A DNA stretch of 64,000 nt. Source: Zanthoxylum bungeanum (lineage: Eukaryota > Streptophyta > Magnoliopsida > Sapindales > Rutaceae). Below are positions 1 through 11,600 of this stretch, piece after piece; position 1 is the first letter of the stretch, and each line of letters opens with the position of its first letter. Where the stretch lies: contig SKCR01034797.1 in assembly GCA_019454045.1 (NCBI GenBank), positions 1 through 64,000 of the forward strand. Direction: 5' to 3'. The position numbers and the translations under genes were made by a program. Under the pieces are notes generated by a model that saw only the letters and a program-made list of their open reading frames with translations, had not been told where the DNA came from and ran no database searches.

Positions 1-317
1 CCCATTGACAATGGATGACCGTGTTCCTCTACGTGGAGGGTGCCGCACTCCTCGGCTTCATAGATTCTCTGGACTGAGGGATCGGCTGGGTGACTAGCTA
101 GTCGAGGGCGAAAATCCCCGGCTTCACAGATTCTCTGGACTGAGGGATCGGCCTGGTGACTAGCTAGTCGAGGGCAATGAAAGAATGCCCATCGGACCAG
201 CCCTCAATTGGTGTGGTGGTCTTCCCTGAATGAGAAAAGAACGAACCGGGATGGAAAGCAGAAAAATTCGCCTCGATTTTCACTTCCAGTTCAATCAAGG
301 TGAATTTGGGGGACAAT
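1..317 (+). mobile_element. 3' internal tail of a Gypsy-like LTR element with a 66-bp tandem duplication
   Basis: Non-coding sequence ending in a G-rich tract at about 305-317 that fits a polypurine tract directly before a TG-starting LTR. It contains a tandem duplication: the unit starting at 54 repeats at 120 (period 66) with only a few differences and includes the word GACTAGCTAGTCGAGGGC. No coding domain is recognisable. The assignment rests on the PPT-LTR arrangement; the lineage is uncertain. Confidence 0.45.
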
Positions 318-813
318 TGTTGACAAAAAAAGAAATGTCACTCTGGAGTGAAATCACCCTAAAACGAAGGAGTAAAGAAAGAAGGCAAGAAGGGCGACGA
401 AAGGAAGAACGATCAGAGCGATCACTAGGTTAGAGCGAAAAGAACCCAGGACGACCGAAGCAGCGATTAGAACGAGAATACGTAATGCAGTTGATCCCAC
501 GACTACAGCAGTTAAGCAGTTTTCCCTCCACGATCAAGTAGTTGAGACGCACAGCTCAACGGTTGAAGACACGATCCAGCAGCTGTAGGGAGATACTGGA
601 ACTGCCCAAGCGGTTTACAAGCTTCACTATAAAAGCTCACTCGTACAAAGAGAATGAGCCCGATCAAATGAAGACTCAAACGAGCATATTTTTTTATTTC
701 TTAGTTTTATAACTTTTAGGACTGTAATTTGTGTGCTTGCGCCCATTGGAGGCTTATTCACTTAATCAAACACCTCTTGCTGGGACTTTGTCTCAGGAGG
801 TTTGAACCTTACA
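318..813 (+). mobile_element. Putative 3' LTR (Gypsy-like), about 0.5 kb
   Basis: The block starts TGTTGAC directly after the polypurine-like tract and ends CCTTACA, giving TG...CA ends. A TATA box (TATAAAAG, 628-635) followed by an AT-rich stretch with possible polyadenylation signals matches LTR U3-R-U5 layout. The 5' partner lies outside the window, so neither LTR identity nor target duplication can be checked. Confidence 0.5.
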
Positions 814-1808
814 CGTTTCTCTTTCTTATTCGCGCATAAAAATCGTGAAAACAATAAGAAATTCATATCTATCTAAATGATGATCATATATGTGTTGATC
901 TCAATCCTGAGTGTTGTATGAACTCATGCATATTGCATTGTGTCTTTTGGATTGTTGGACAATTATGACCCATAGCATCATTATTTGTACAGATCATGGT
1001 GTTGTTGTACAAATTAACTATGTGACAAATGAAATTGCTCTTTTATCATTTGTAATTAGATTACCAAGATATATAAATGATAGAAGGTCCATATGATTAG
1101 TTCCGGATTGAGATGATATGAGACAATATCAATCCATGAAGGTTTAATCATTAAATATCCCTAGTCGTAGTATTATCGAGATTGGACATCGATAATGCGG
1201 AATAGACTAGTATTACACTTGTGCGCGTTGTGGGAGCATAACTGCATAGTTCTCATATATTTGGGTATAGGATACTCATGCAAGTGTAATAGGAGGTTGT
1301 GTTTACCGATGGTACGGAAACAGCTTCGCTCTGGATAGACCCCTAGGAATTCCATTGGTAGTATGACTATGTGTCTATGGAAGTCCGAATCAGGGTAGGT
1401 GTATTTGGTCTTAACCTGAGACTTGTACCGCTAATACTTGCGACAATCAATATACTTTGGTTTTGGTCGTCCAGGGCTTTAACAGGTTCTGTGTACGCCT
1501 CTTCTGGGTATATTGAGAATCGTAGTGTATTGGGTGTGATGTCGAGATGGAAGTATCACTCCAGTCATAGTGGAGATGATGATCATGAAGGATACAGAAC
1601 TGGTGCTCTTATGTACTGCAGTCATCAGGATAATATGACTAGGTCATGATTATCCGATTATAGAGACTAGTTACCAGAGATCCGATATGTGCTTCGTACG
1701 GGGCAGACACAATTCCAGCCCCAGGCCTTGCACGTGACATACGATGCTGGATCGAAATACGCAATACTATGTATACTACGCCTGATATAGATCACATATT
1801 CAAGTAAG
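814..1808. other. LTR-like non-coding sequence, unassigned
   Basis: No gene. The style (dense short direct and inverted words, phrases such as a Copia LTR uses, no codon structure) resembles the upstream part of the Copia LTRs elsewhere in this window, but I cannot align it end to end. It runs without a visible border into the direct repeat at 1809. Small open frames here have no recognisable domain. Confidence 0.3.
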
Positions 1809-3027
1809 AATATTTCTGGAGAATTGGGTAGGCACGGTGCTTTGCTAGAAGCCAGCCATGTCTTGTAAATCGGTAAAAACGTAGTACTAGGTACGTACGT
1901 GTTCAGATATTCCGACGACCGGATTTACTGCCAACATATCCGGGGATCTCATGTGTCGCTTCCCGAAGATTCACCGATGACGTATGACTCGCACTTTATT
2001 AATCTGGGATTAATTATATGAGAGAGAAAATTAATCTGGGATTAATTACGGAGATATTTTATCTGGGATAAAATATTAATTAAAGAGAGAGAACGATTAA
2101 TTTGGAATTAATCGATAAAATAATATATTCGATATATTATACGAAATTGGATTTCGACGCGGAATTAAAATTAGATTTTAATTCGGGCGAACGAGTTAAT
2201 TTAGAATTAATTCGCTAGCGACGTGAATTGTAATTTTGCTAGGCATAATTATTTAATTAAATTTGATTTAATTTCGTCGCAACGGAAAATTCATTAATTC
2301 GAAATTAGCGAACCCGAGCCCGGGAGTGTTTGCGGGCCCACTCGCATTTCGAATTCAAGTGCGGCCCACAAGTCACATCAAGTGTCAAATCACCGTCAAT
2401 CAAGTGATGGAAGTCACATCACTTTGAGTGAAGTGATGCTTGTCATCATTGATTGATGTGAATAGTTGATGGGGGTGGTTGAAGACTTAAAGTCTTGTAC
2501 CAAAATTTTGAATTATGAAAAAGTGGTAATTGTTTTTGGTATTTGTTTTGGAAATCAAATAAACCAAAAAATATATAACACATTTTTCTTTTCCCTCCTC
2601 TCTCTCCTCACACGGTTTGGAACCATCTTCTTCTCCCTCTCTCTCTCGGCTTTGAAGCCAATTCCTTCTCCTTTCTTGACAAAAAATCGAGAGTTGGAAG
2701 ATGAACAAGAAAGATTTGTGGCAAATTTTTCTTATGCTAGCACATGAAGGGTCATCCTAAGGTGATAGGGAAACCAACTTATGAGCATGGAATCACCATT
2801 TGCAAAGCTTGGAGCTTGGAGCATCAATGGACAACCATGGCCGAATTTTGGAGCACAAAATGCAGCCCACTGCCGAGAGCCACCTTGGAGGAAAGCTTGA
2901 AGATTTTTTTGTGCTCAACGCATCGCCAAATCCGATCAATGTAAGTATGATTCTGCCATGCTTCTTTGTTGTATTCACACATGTTTCATTGCTTGAAATC
3001 GATCTTGGGACTAACTAGAACCCAACA
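1809..3027 (+). repeat. 1.22-kb direct repeat, copy 1 (Copia LTR-like)
   Basis: About 1219 bp nearly identical to 6187-7404. Both copies begin at the word AATATTTCTGGAGAATT and end at ACTAACTAGAA-CCCAACA. The unit contains a chain of TNG-loop hairpins, a TATA-like TATATAACA near 2570, a CT-rich stretch and a GTAAGT at 2941-2946. This layout (promoter, transcribed leader, splice-donor-like word) is what the family A Copia LTRs in this window also show, so I read it as part of a family C Copia LTR. The open frames inside are shadows and do not code for a known domain. Confidence 0.7.
1998..2214 (+). other. Chain of eight perfect or near-perfect hairpins with TNG triloops
   Basis: Consecutive inverted repeats with arm length 6-10 and a 3-nt loop: ATTAATC-TGG-GATTAAT at about 1998 and again at 2030; ATATTTTATC-TGG-GATAAAATAT (2054-2076); CGATTAATT-TGG-AATTAATCG (2094-2114); TAATATAT-TCG-ATATATTA (2121-2139); CGAAAT-TGG-ATTTCG (2142-2156); GAATTAAAAT-TAG-ATTTTAATTC (2162-2184); CGAGTTAATT-TAG-AATTAATTCG (2192-2214, one G.T pair). 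Arms differ, loop and strand are constant. The chain is repeated in the second copy at about 6376-6592. Function unknown. Confidence 0.85.
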
Positions 3028-4560
3028 ATGATATCTTGAGCTATTTTGAGCATGAAATTTGATTAGGGTAAAATTGGGCAAAATTGATTTGAGCATGTTT
3101 GAGTGAAATTGATTGTTTGGAAATGCTTAAATTATGATAACATAGTGTTATGCATTGTCAATTTTATGAAAATTGGATTGGATAAATTTTTCCCAATATG
3201 TTAGGCTTGGCCGAAACTAGTGGTGCCCTAATGTCATGGTGTATTTTTTGATTTTGATCATTGGATGAGTTGAAATCATTTGGGGAATGTTGATTTAGGA
3301 TTTAATTGGATTGAATTTGGAATCGGACAAAAATCCCCTAAATTGCCGTGACCTAAAGCATGGAAAATGATTGATTTTTGATTCAAATGTGTTGAACATG
3401 TTTTGATGATGATAAGCATAATTAATTGAGTAAATTAGTGTTTTGGAAATGTTAATTTGGTTAATTAATTATGGCATACACTTTAGGTTAATTAAATTAT
3501 GAAATTTGGAATTTTGGTAATTTAATTAATTAGGCCAAATTTGGAATTGGGCTTTTAAAGTTGTAATTGGGCTTAATGGCATTGTTTGGGCCAAGTTTGG
3601 TTTAGGCTAATTGGTTGGATCCACTTGGGCCCAAAACCATATCCATAAAGTCCAAATATGACTTAATGGACCTTTAATTTTAATTGGGCCTAATGAGCCT
3701 AAATTGATTTCTTGGCAAATAAGGGTGATTCCTTACATTGGCTTTGGTATTTGGGTTTGACCCATATTGACCAAAAGTCAATGCCTTATGAAATTAATTG
3801 AAAGCTCATTGGACTTTAATTAAATTAATATTGGATGTTAATCGGGCTTTGAGACCCGTAATGATTAGATTTAGAATCTAAGTCGTAAAGGTACATTAAA
3901 AAGTGTAATTGTTTAATTTGGAATTAAATATAGAATTAGTATTAAATACAAATCAAATTGGATTTAATGTTGTAGTTTAATATAATTTGAGAATTCGTAC
4001 TTTGAGTACTTATTCGCAAAACGAGTTTGACTCGCACAAAATCAAATCGTTGTTTGAACATTGGATGGTCATTAATTTTCAGATTAATTAATTGGATTAG
4101 ATTGATTGATAACATGCTTGTGTGAATACATGAATGCGATGTATGAATAATGTATATCGGATGGATATTAGATGGGTGAGGGCAATTTTGGAAATTGTTG
4201 TAATAAATTTAGAATTTATTAATTGGACCTGCGTGTCCAGCCTATTACCTCTTGACTCTTTATATTTCTCTTCTCACATATTCCCCTCAATGTAAATGAG
4301 GTTTCTTTAGAAGTGTTATATAATTAGGTAGAAGTAATACTTGTGCTAGCGGGAGAGAGGAAATGGAGAGATTTGTTCTAGTAACAATGTGTTTAAGTAT
4401 CCATCCGCATATCATTATTACTTTATTTATACACGTCTTATTATGTTTTTAGAATGCATGTTTAAGGGTGTATGATGATGAGACCTAACAAAGATAATAA
4501 ATTGGTTGCCAATTACGCGAAAAACCCTCACCACATATTAAGTGTTTTTCCTTCCATTGA
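3028..4560 (+). other. Non-coding continuation of Copia family C LTR/leader
   Basis: No gene. AT-rich sequence continuing copy 1 of the direct repeat, with further TNG-loop hairpins: 3865-3881 (TAG), 3912-3928 (TGG), 3997-4009 (TTG), 4022-4034 (TTG) and 4201-4221 (TAG, 9-bp arms). The second copy of the direct repeat is truncated at the point where this segment begins. No clear LTR end or primer-binding site was found. Confidence 0.45.
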
Positions 4561-4595
4561 GTGATTCTTACTCAAGATCCAAAACTGGCACTGGT

Positions 4596-4974
4596 TTGTT
4601 GGCCAAAGTCAAGACCTTTGTCCGTCGCGGATGTGTTTGAATCATGAAAGCTTTGTTCCATATCGGTGTCTTGTCCAAGTTGTGATTTGTTGGCCAAAGT
4701 CAAGATCACTTCTTGTCCATCGACATTGATTACGAAGCTTTCCATGGTCAATGGGTTCCGCTTAACTGGGATCACTAAGTCTGTTGTGCCAAAGCCAATG
4801 CTTAGTTGATTCAGAGGAAAAAGGTTAGGGAATCTATTGGATATATTGACATATATAAGATATATGTTTCGGACTTGGATGTCCACCTACTGGATCTAGG
4901 AATTGGATGGGATCCAATTGATCTTAGAGATCTACCTAGTTAATTATCATACAATTTGTTGGCCAAAGTCAAGA
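4596..4974 (+). repeat. Three dispersed copies of a 19-bp word
   Basis: The word TTGTTGGCCAAAGTCAAGA occurs exactly at 4596-4614, 4687-4705 and 4956-4974. Spacing is uneven (91 and 269 bp) and flanks differ, so this is not an ordinary tandem array. The 104-codon open frame on the minus strand (4572-4886) reads through two of the copies and has no recognisable domain; I do not call it a gene. Confidence 0.75.
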
Positions 4975-5147
4975 TTGTGTGTTATTTAACGGGATCCTAG
5001 CCCACTAGGAAACAAGGTTTCCCGAGTACTCCACAGAGGGTTAGAGGCTCGCCGAAAAATAGTGGGAGGCAAGTATTAAATTTGCAATAATCGTTTAGTT
5101 ACTTGCCATACACGCTCATTACAATTTTTTCGTCAATATAAATTAAT

Positions 5148-5303
5148 ATATTAGTTGGACTAATATTTAATGTTGTTTTAAATTAAACAGTTGGACTGTA
5201 CTCAAACTATTTCAATTAATAGTTGATTTTATAATTGGATTATAGTAATCAATATAATTGAATTTAACCTATTAAATTATAGTTGATTATATAGTTAGAC
5301 TAT
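5148..5303 (+). other. Second cluster of TNG-loop hairpins
   Basis: ATATTAGT-TGG-ACTAATAT (5148-5166), ACAGT-TGG-ACTGT (5187-5199), ATAAT-TGG-ATTAT (5231-5243) and ATAGT-TAG-ACTAT (5291-5303). Same architecture and same strand as the chain at 1998-2214, in otherwise AT-rich non-coding sequence between the Copia leader and its gag relic. Confidence 0.75.
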
Positions 5304-5439
5304 AGTAATCATTATAATGAATTGTACCTAAAATTGTTGATTGGAAAATTGGACTATAGCAATCAAGATAATTGAACGATTAGTGTTTAAAACGTATCCT
5401 GGGTGAAAATGTATTTAAACGACTTTTAATTTTCAAATT

Positions 5440-6180
5440 GGGAATAAAATCTCAGGATAGTCCTGGAGACCGAGAAGTTACTTTATTTGATAGAGTGACG
5501 TCTCGAGCCTAAGCCCGGAGTTGAGCAGATAGTAGAACATGATATTTAGAATATTCATGTGATGATAACTTTAGTGCTTAATCCATTAAGCTTGCCAAAA
5601 TGACTCATTAATTTCTTATTTAGAACAAAGGATTAGATCCTTATAGTATGATAATGAAATTGAAGGATCTTCATAGATCTATCATTAGATCTTAGAAGTA
5701 CAAATTGCAATAGTAAACTCTTGGAGAGTTAATGACTATACTCAATGAGACAAAGCCAGAGTTTGCAATAGGGCAAGAAGCACAAAGCGCATCTTACTTC
5801 GACATCCCAGAAGGCCAAGGCTTGGCCAAAGGCTTCTGGGGTGTGGAAAATGGGCAAAGGCAAAATCATTATAATCTTCTGGGAAGACAAAGGACATATC
5901 CCAAAATGTCTGCCTAAACTGTTGCAAATGGGGTCACTGGAAGCGTGACTGCCGTATGGACAAGGCAGACATGAAGGAATTGCAGACGAGCAAGGCTCCG
6001 GCTTCAAACATGTTTGTCATAAATATGTTCACTACTATTATTAAAATTGGATTTTAGATACTAAGTGTGGTACATAAATATGTACTGATGTGCAGAATCT
6101 GCTAACAAGCAGGATACTAACTTCAGTTGAGATTTACCTACGAATTGAGAAGTACCCTTCGGGTGTGTACTTAAATATTT
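5440..6180 (+). pseudogene. Copia gag C-terminus and start of protease, decayed
   Basis: In the frame through 5911-5952 there is a complete CCHC zinc knuckle (C-x2-C-x4-H-x4-C, with CKWGH in the middle), the RNA-binding motif of Gag nucleocapsid. Further on, around 6048-6100, a frame reads WILDTKCG then a stop then ICT, the position of the Copia aspartic protease active site (normally D-T/S-G), here altered and interrupted. Upstream (5440-5900) gag-like words survive across several stops. Pol is absent: the relic runs directly into copy 2 of the direct repeat. A related relic lies reversed at 28650-29765. Confidence 0.75.
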
Positions 6181-6186
6181 CTGGAG

Positions 6187-7404
6187 AATATTTCTGGAGA
6201 ATTAGGTAGGCACGGTGCTTTGCTAGAAGCCAGCCATGTCTTGTAAATCGGTAAAAACATAGTACTAGGTACGTACGTGTTCAGATATTCCGACGACCGG
6301 ATTTACTGCCAACATATCCGGGGATCTCATGTGTCGCTTCCCGAATATTCACCGATGATGTATGACTCGCACTTTATTAATCTGGGATTAATTATATGAG
6401 AGAGAAAATTAATCTGGGATTAATTACGGAGATATTTTATTTGGGATAAAATATTAATTAAAGAGAGAGAACGATTAATTTGGAATTAATCGATAAAATA
6501 ATATATTCGATATATTATACGAAATTGGATTTCGACGCGGAATTAAAATTAGATTTTAATTCGGGCGGACGAGTTAATTTAGAATTAATTCGCTAGCGAC
6601 GTGAATAGTAATTTTGCTAGGCATAATTATTTAATTTAATTTGATTTAATTTCGTCGCAACGAAAAATTCCTTAATTCGGAATTAGCGAACCCGAGCCCG
6701 GGAGTGTTTGCGGGCCCACTCGCATTTCGAATTCAAGTGCGGCCCACAAGTCACATCAAACGTCAAATCACTCGTCAATCAAGTGATGGAAGTCACATCA
6801 CTTTGAGTGAAGTGATGTTTGTCATCATTGATTGATGTGAATAGTTGATGGGGGTGGTTGAAGACTTAAAGTCTTATACCAAAATTTTGAATTATGAAAA
6901 AGTGGTAATTGTTTTTGGTATTTGTTTTGGAAATCAAATAAACCAAAAAATATATAACACATTTTTCTTTTCCCTCCTCTCTCTCCTCACACGGTTTGGA
7001 ACCATCTTTTTCTCCCTCTCTCTCTCGGCTTTGAAGCCAATTCCTCCTTTCTTGACAAAAAACCGAGAGTTGGAAGATGAACAAGAAAGATTTGTGGCAA
7101 ATTTTTCTTATGCTAGCACATGAAGGGTCATCCTAAAGTGATAGGGAAACCAACTTATGAGCATGGAATCACCATTTGCAAAGCTTGGAGCTTGGAGCAT
7201 CAATGGACAACCATGGCCGAATTTTGGAGCACAAATTGCAGCCCATTGCCGAGAGCCACCTTGGAGGAAAGCTTGAAAAAATTTTTGTGTTCAACACATC
7301 GCCAAATCCGATCAATGCAAGTATGATTCTGACATGCTTCTTTGTTGTATTCACACATGTTTCATTGCTTAAAATTGATCTTGGGACTAACTAGAAACCC
7401 AACA
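6187..7404 (+). repeat. 1.22-kb direct repeat, copy 2
   Basis: Near-identical to 1809-3027, with scattered substitutions and small indels (for example loss of a CTT-type triplet in the pyrimidine tract, and GTAAGT changed to GCAAGT at 7318-7323). It begins right after the Copia protease relic, where the 14-bp phrase AATATTTCTGGAGA is itself doubled, suggesting an illegitimate or unequal recombination join. It stops at the conserved CCCAACA, after which the flank differs from copy 1. Confidence 0.75.
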
Positions 7405-8300
7405 TGGATTACATGAGTGATATTAGTATGGATTCGATCAATAACTTTATACTTTGAAGATACAATTTAATATGTAATTAGGGATATTTGACACAATATT
7501 GGAATGCACTCCTTATTAAGAAATAGATAAGTGTTGATTTGGTATTTGAATAATAGAGTGCTCAACTTTTTGTTACTTTAACAGAAATAAATATTAATAA
7601 AAGTTGTGAATATATTTTTTATTAGAGAATTAATGGTGTAAGATATAATTAGAGAGGTATAATAGACTTTATGATCTAGCTCTAATTATGAATTATTTGT
7701 GGAGGATCAAAGCATATTCAATAATTATACTGATTAACATAATAAATGTGCTACTAAATTATTGATTAAATGATTTATTCATTAATTCTAATGTTATTAG
7801 AGCTCAGAATTATACATGGGTGAGATTAGTATGGATTCGATCAATAACTATGTACTTTAGAATTATAATCCAATTAGTGTTTATAAAATAGATTTCTAGT
7901 TAAATTAGGGAACACTAGTTTTCCTAATCAAATTAGGCTACTTGTATTTAAATATTTCTTTGGTTTGTATTTTGAGAGAACAGTACTGTTATTTATCACT
8001 TACTTTAAAGCAAATTAGACGAAATTAACATTTAAATCTAAATTTAACCTTCCAAATCGAATATAACTAATTTCATTGAAGTATAATAACCTAAACCTAA
8101 GATGGTAGATGAAGCTCAAATACATTTGGCTGAAACCAAAACCATTTTTGAGAAACAAGGAAGAAAATTTTCCAATAAATCATAACGGATTTGGATGGTT
8201 TGAGGTATTATTAGAAAATCTTCCCAGTAATTTCTCTAAGCATAAATAAATAAATATATGAAAATGAACATTACTAACTAATGGATTTTCTGTATCCTCT
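7405..8300. other. AT-rich spacer with a duplicated 26-bp phrase
   Basis: No gene seen. A phrase around ATTAGTATGGATTCGATCA occurs at about 7422-7446 and again at about 7831-7855, about 410 bp apart, each followed by a similar TTTA-rich tail. The segment lies between the family C Copia relic and the 3' end of the GATA gene; its right part may hold the 3' UTR or terminator of that gene. Confidence 0.4.
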
Positions 8301-8642
8301 ATTCAACAATCCTAAGAATGAACAATAATACACAACAAAGCATGTGGTTTGTCTTGACAACTTCCAAGTTCAAAACAACAATTTCTCTGAACAAAAGATG
8401 TCTTTTTAGAAAATTGCAAAAAAAAAAACAAAAAACAAAAATGCAAACAATATCTTCTTTAAGTAATCCATCACCCTCTACCGAGACAAATTTTACAGAT
8501 AAAATTACTACGATTTCAAGCCAGCTGTTTGTCTGGATAACAGATATCAGCTACAATCAAGAAACATCATGTTCGTCTAATAAAACGGCAAGTCGTGTTA
8601 GCATTTATAACTTACTTCACCTGCAGGGCAACCAAAAGTGGC
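8300..8642 (-). other. Probable 3' UTR of the GATA gene
   Basis: Sequence directly downstream of the TAA at 8643-8645 on the minus strand. It has no further conserved coding signal, and includes a long T tract on the minus strand (about 8408-8430) and AT-rich words. The polyadenylation site cannot be fixed from sequence alone. Confidence 0.4.
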
Positions 8643-11600
8643 TTATGCTGTGGAGCCATTAATGTTTCCCGCAATTGTAACAACCGGTTCAGTCTTGAAA
8701 TTTCCATTCTGGTATTCATGCAAATAAAAATACACGAGAAAAATATATATAATAAACTCTCCAGTAGACTATATAAAATGTTAAACCCCAATGCAGGGAA
8801 TAAATATATATTCAAGAGTAGCACCCGTTTGTGGGTTGCTCACCTCCTCATTCCTATTTAATGAAGAACTCTGTCCAGCTTGGGGTGCCGCCTTGGAGAG
8901 ATCCCTCAAAGTTCCCTAATGTTCAAAGGTTTCAATTACATCTCAATAAACAATTAAATAGATGAAAAAAATTAGAGCAAGCTACGGTGATGCCATTCAA
9001 AAATGAGTTAACTCAGCATCAAATTTGTTACAGTAATAATTATTTTAAGAAGTTAAGAACAGTTGACAAATATGGTGCATACAGAAACAACAAATGCATT
9101 GAACAAATATGCAACACATTAAACATATGGGGTCAAAATTTTCGAGATCTAGGGTATAAATGGAGACAAGCAACAGTTAAAATCTACTATGCTCTCCAAG
9201 CAAAAAGACATGGTTTTCAACGTATGAGAAAACAATATTCAAATTAATTATCCCAAAAAAAATCTATATTTCTTGAAATCATGAACATTTTTGTATCAAC
9301 CACGTTATGCCTGAACTGTGAGAGCAGTTTTCTACCAATTCTTGTTTCATTTTCATAGACACTTCAATTTCCACTCGCTTCCTTGCTTATTCATGTCCAT
9401 CATCAACAGAACAAACAAAAAGCTATAGGGCAGAAATTTGTTCATACATCTACATGAACTGCAAATTTATGTAAATGTAGATTGGGGATCAAGGTTCGAA
9501 AACTCGGTATACGGTGCGAGGCAATCCCCCATATTGAGGCGGCGGACAGCCTCAAAACGGTCGAAGCGATAGCCTCAATTCCAAACAAGGAAAAAAATTG
9601 AAAATATAAAATAAAAACATAAATTCATGAAATCATCAAACTCAAAGCATCCATAATACATCCATACCAACTAAAACATAAATAAAAATCATCATTAAAA
9701 CAAAACAAAATCATAATAAAAGAAAACTACAACTAATCTCTAAATATGTTATCATTTAACAGCTAAAATAATCACAAATGTAGATATTACTTAAGAATCA
9801 AATATCAAAACCTAATGTAGCATTACAAATTACTAGGGAGATCACGTACCAACACATGCACCAATATAAAAAATATATATATGTATATATAAAAACACAG
9901 AACAGTAAAAAAAAAACAAATCAGAATAAAACAAAAACAAAAATTATAGAACAGAACAGGAAAAAAAAAACATAACATAACATTACAGAACAAAAAAGAA
10001 AAAAAAATAAAACAAAATAGGAAAAAAAATAAAAAACAGATCCAAAAACAAAAACAAAACCAAAAATGCAAATACGAAACCAAAAAATTGAAAATAATCC
10101 TTGAAGAAGAAATTGAAGATGGAATTGGTGAAGATAAGCTTGATAGACTTATTGAGTTGATAATTGATTATTTAGATGAAGAAATTGAAGATGGAAATGA
10201 TGATTTAGGGTTAGGATTTCAACGGGTTAATTAATTTTGTGTTATTTTGTTGGGTGTTTGAAAATATGCGAGCTGAGTTGGGAGTGGGAATCCCGACTTC
10301 AGCTCCCCATTTTATATATATATATATATTTTTAATTTTATTTTTAAAATCCCGTTTTGGATCGGGACTACCGAGTCAAATCGACTCAGGACGCCCTAAT
10401 CCGAGGCGACCGCCTCACGTCGCCGAGGCATCCTGCCTCAAAAATCAAGGTGAGGCGGCTGCCTCGAGGCGCCGCCTCAATTCAAATTTTTAAACTATGT
10501 TGGGGATCATAATAAATATTTAATAAAGTCAGTAAAATATGTTGGAAAGTAATAACAAAACAAATCTCTTGTAAATGTGCATCCATGTCCCATGAGAGCA
10601 ACTTAGTTTAAAGGTTTTAAGGTCATTATGATATATTTCCTTCAAAATGATTCTTTTGCTCTGAATATTATATATATAATCTACAGAGTAAATTGATGAC
10701 AATTGTTGCAAATATACATGGCAACGGCAAAGCCCGGCCCGAGCCCGGCAAAAAAAATTTGGCCCGGGCCCGATTTTTTAATTATAAAATTATAAAAATT
10801 AAAAATTTATTAATAAATAATATATTTTATAATTAAAAATAATTAATTATATTTTAAGTCCGGGCCCAATTTTTTTATTATATAAATAATATATTTCATA
10901 ATTAAAAAATTTTAATTATATATTTTAACCCGGGCTTTTTAGGTCGAGCCCGGCCCGGGCTCGGATTTTGAGGCCCGGCCGGGCTTCGGGCTTTTCTGCC
11001 ACCCCTAGTTGCAAAATGCAGTGTACATATATTGCAGCTATACAACAAACATACAAGTGCCCACACTTTACCTTGTTTGCCCACATTAGTCCACAGGCAT
11101 TGCAAAGGGTCCTGGGCCCTTCAGGTCCGCGTCGCATCATTGGTGTTGACTTCTCACTGATACCGCAGTGGCGGCAACTGGCATATTCAACTAAATATTA
11201 GAAATCATGACATTCCATATTTTCAACGGGTTGATCAGTGTGAACAAGTTCTGATGGATTTTTTATACTATGAGACTGGCTGCATTACCTATATGAGTAG
11301 ACTTAAGGTTCAACAGAACTTGCTCCCGTGTCGATGAGAACGTAAACTTTTCAATATATCTATTAAAGCTACTAAGTGTGTTCTGCTTTGTTGCTAGGGC
11401 AATAGAAGACTAATATTACATGCATAACTAAAGAAGATTTCAAAATCCCTGGTACAAACTGGACTTTGCTTTTACTAAATGTTGATGTGGAGAAGGTAAT
11501 GTTCACTTACACAGTCTCTTGATTTTGGGATCCATTACCATCCCCAGCCCAGCTCTGATTTGATCCCAAGCTCGAAACTGCTGATGCAGAATCGTCATTA

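Noticed and set aside
1809..7404. Intact LTR element defined by the two 1.22-kb repeats
   Set aside because: No TG/CA termini, PBS, PPT or target duplication at the repeat borders, and no pol between them.
9823..10083. Phe-rich 86-codon frame
   Set aside because: Translation of an A-rich stretch within the DNA transposon.
10200..10215. Telomere-like TTAGGGTTAGG
   Set aside because: Single short match, not a tandem array.
10902..11140. Small separate zinc-finger gene on the minus strand
   Set aside because: The finger half ([11 protein letters not shown]) is one exon of the larger GATA gene; the open frame runs past the splice donor into the intron and MITE.
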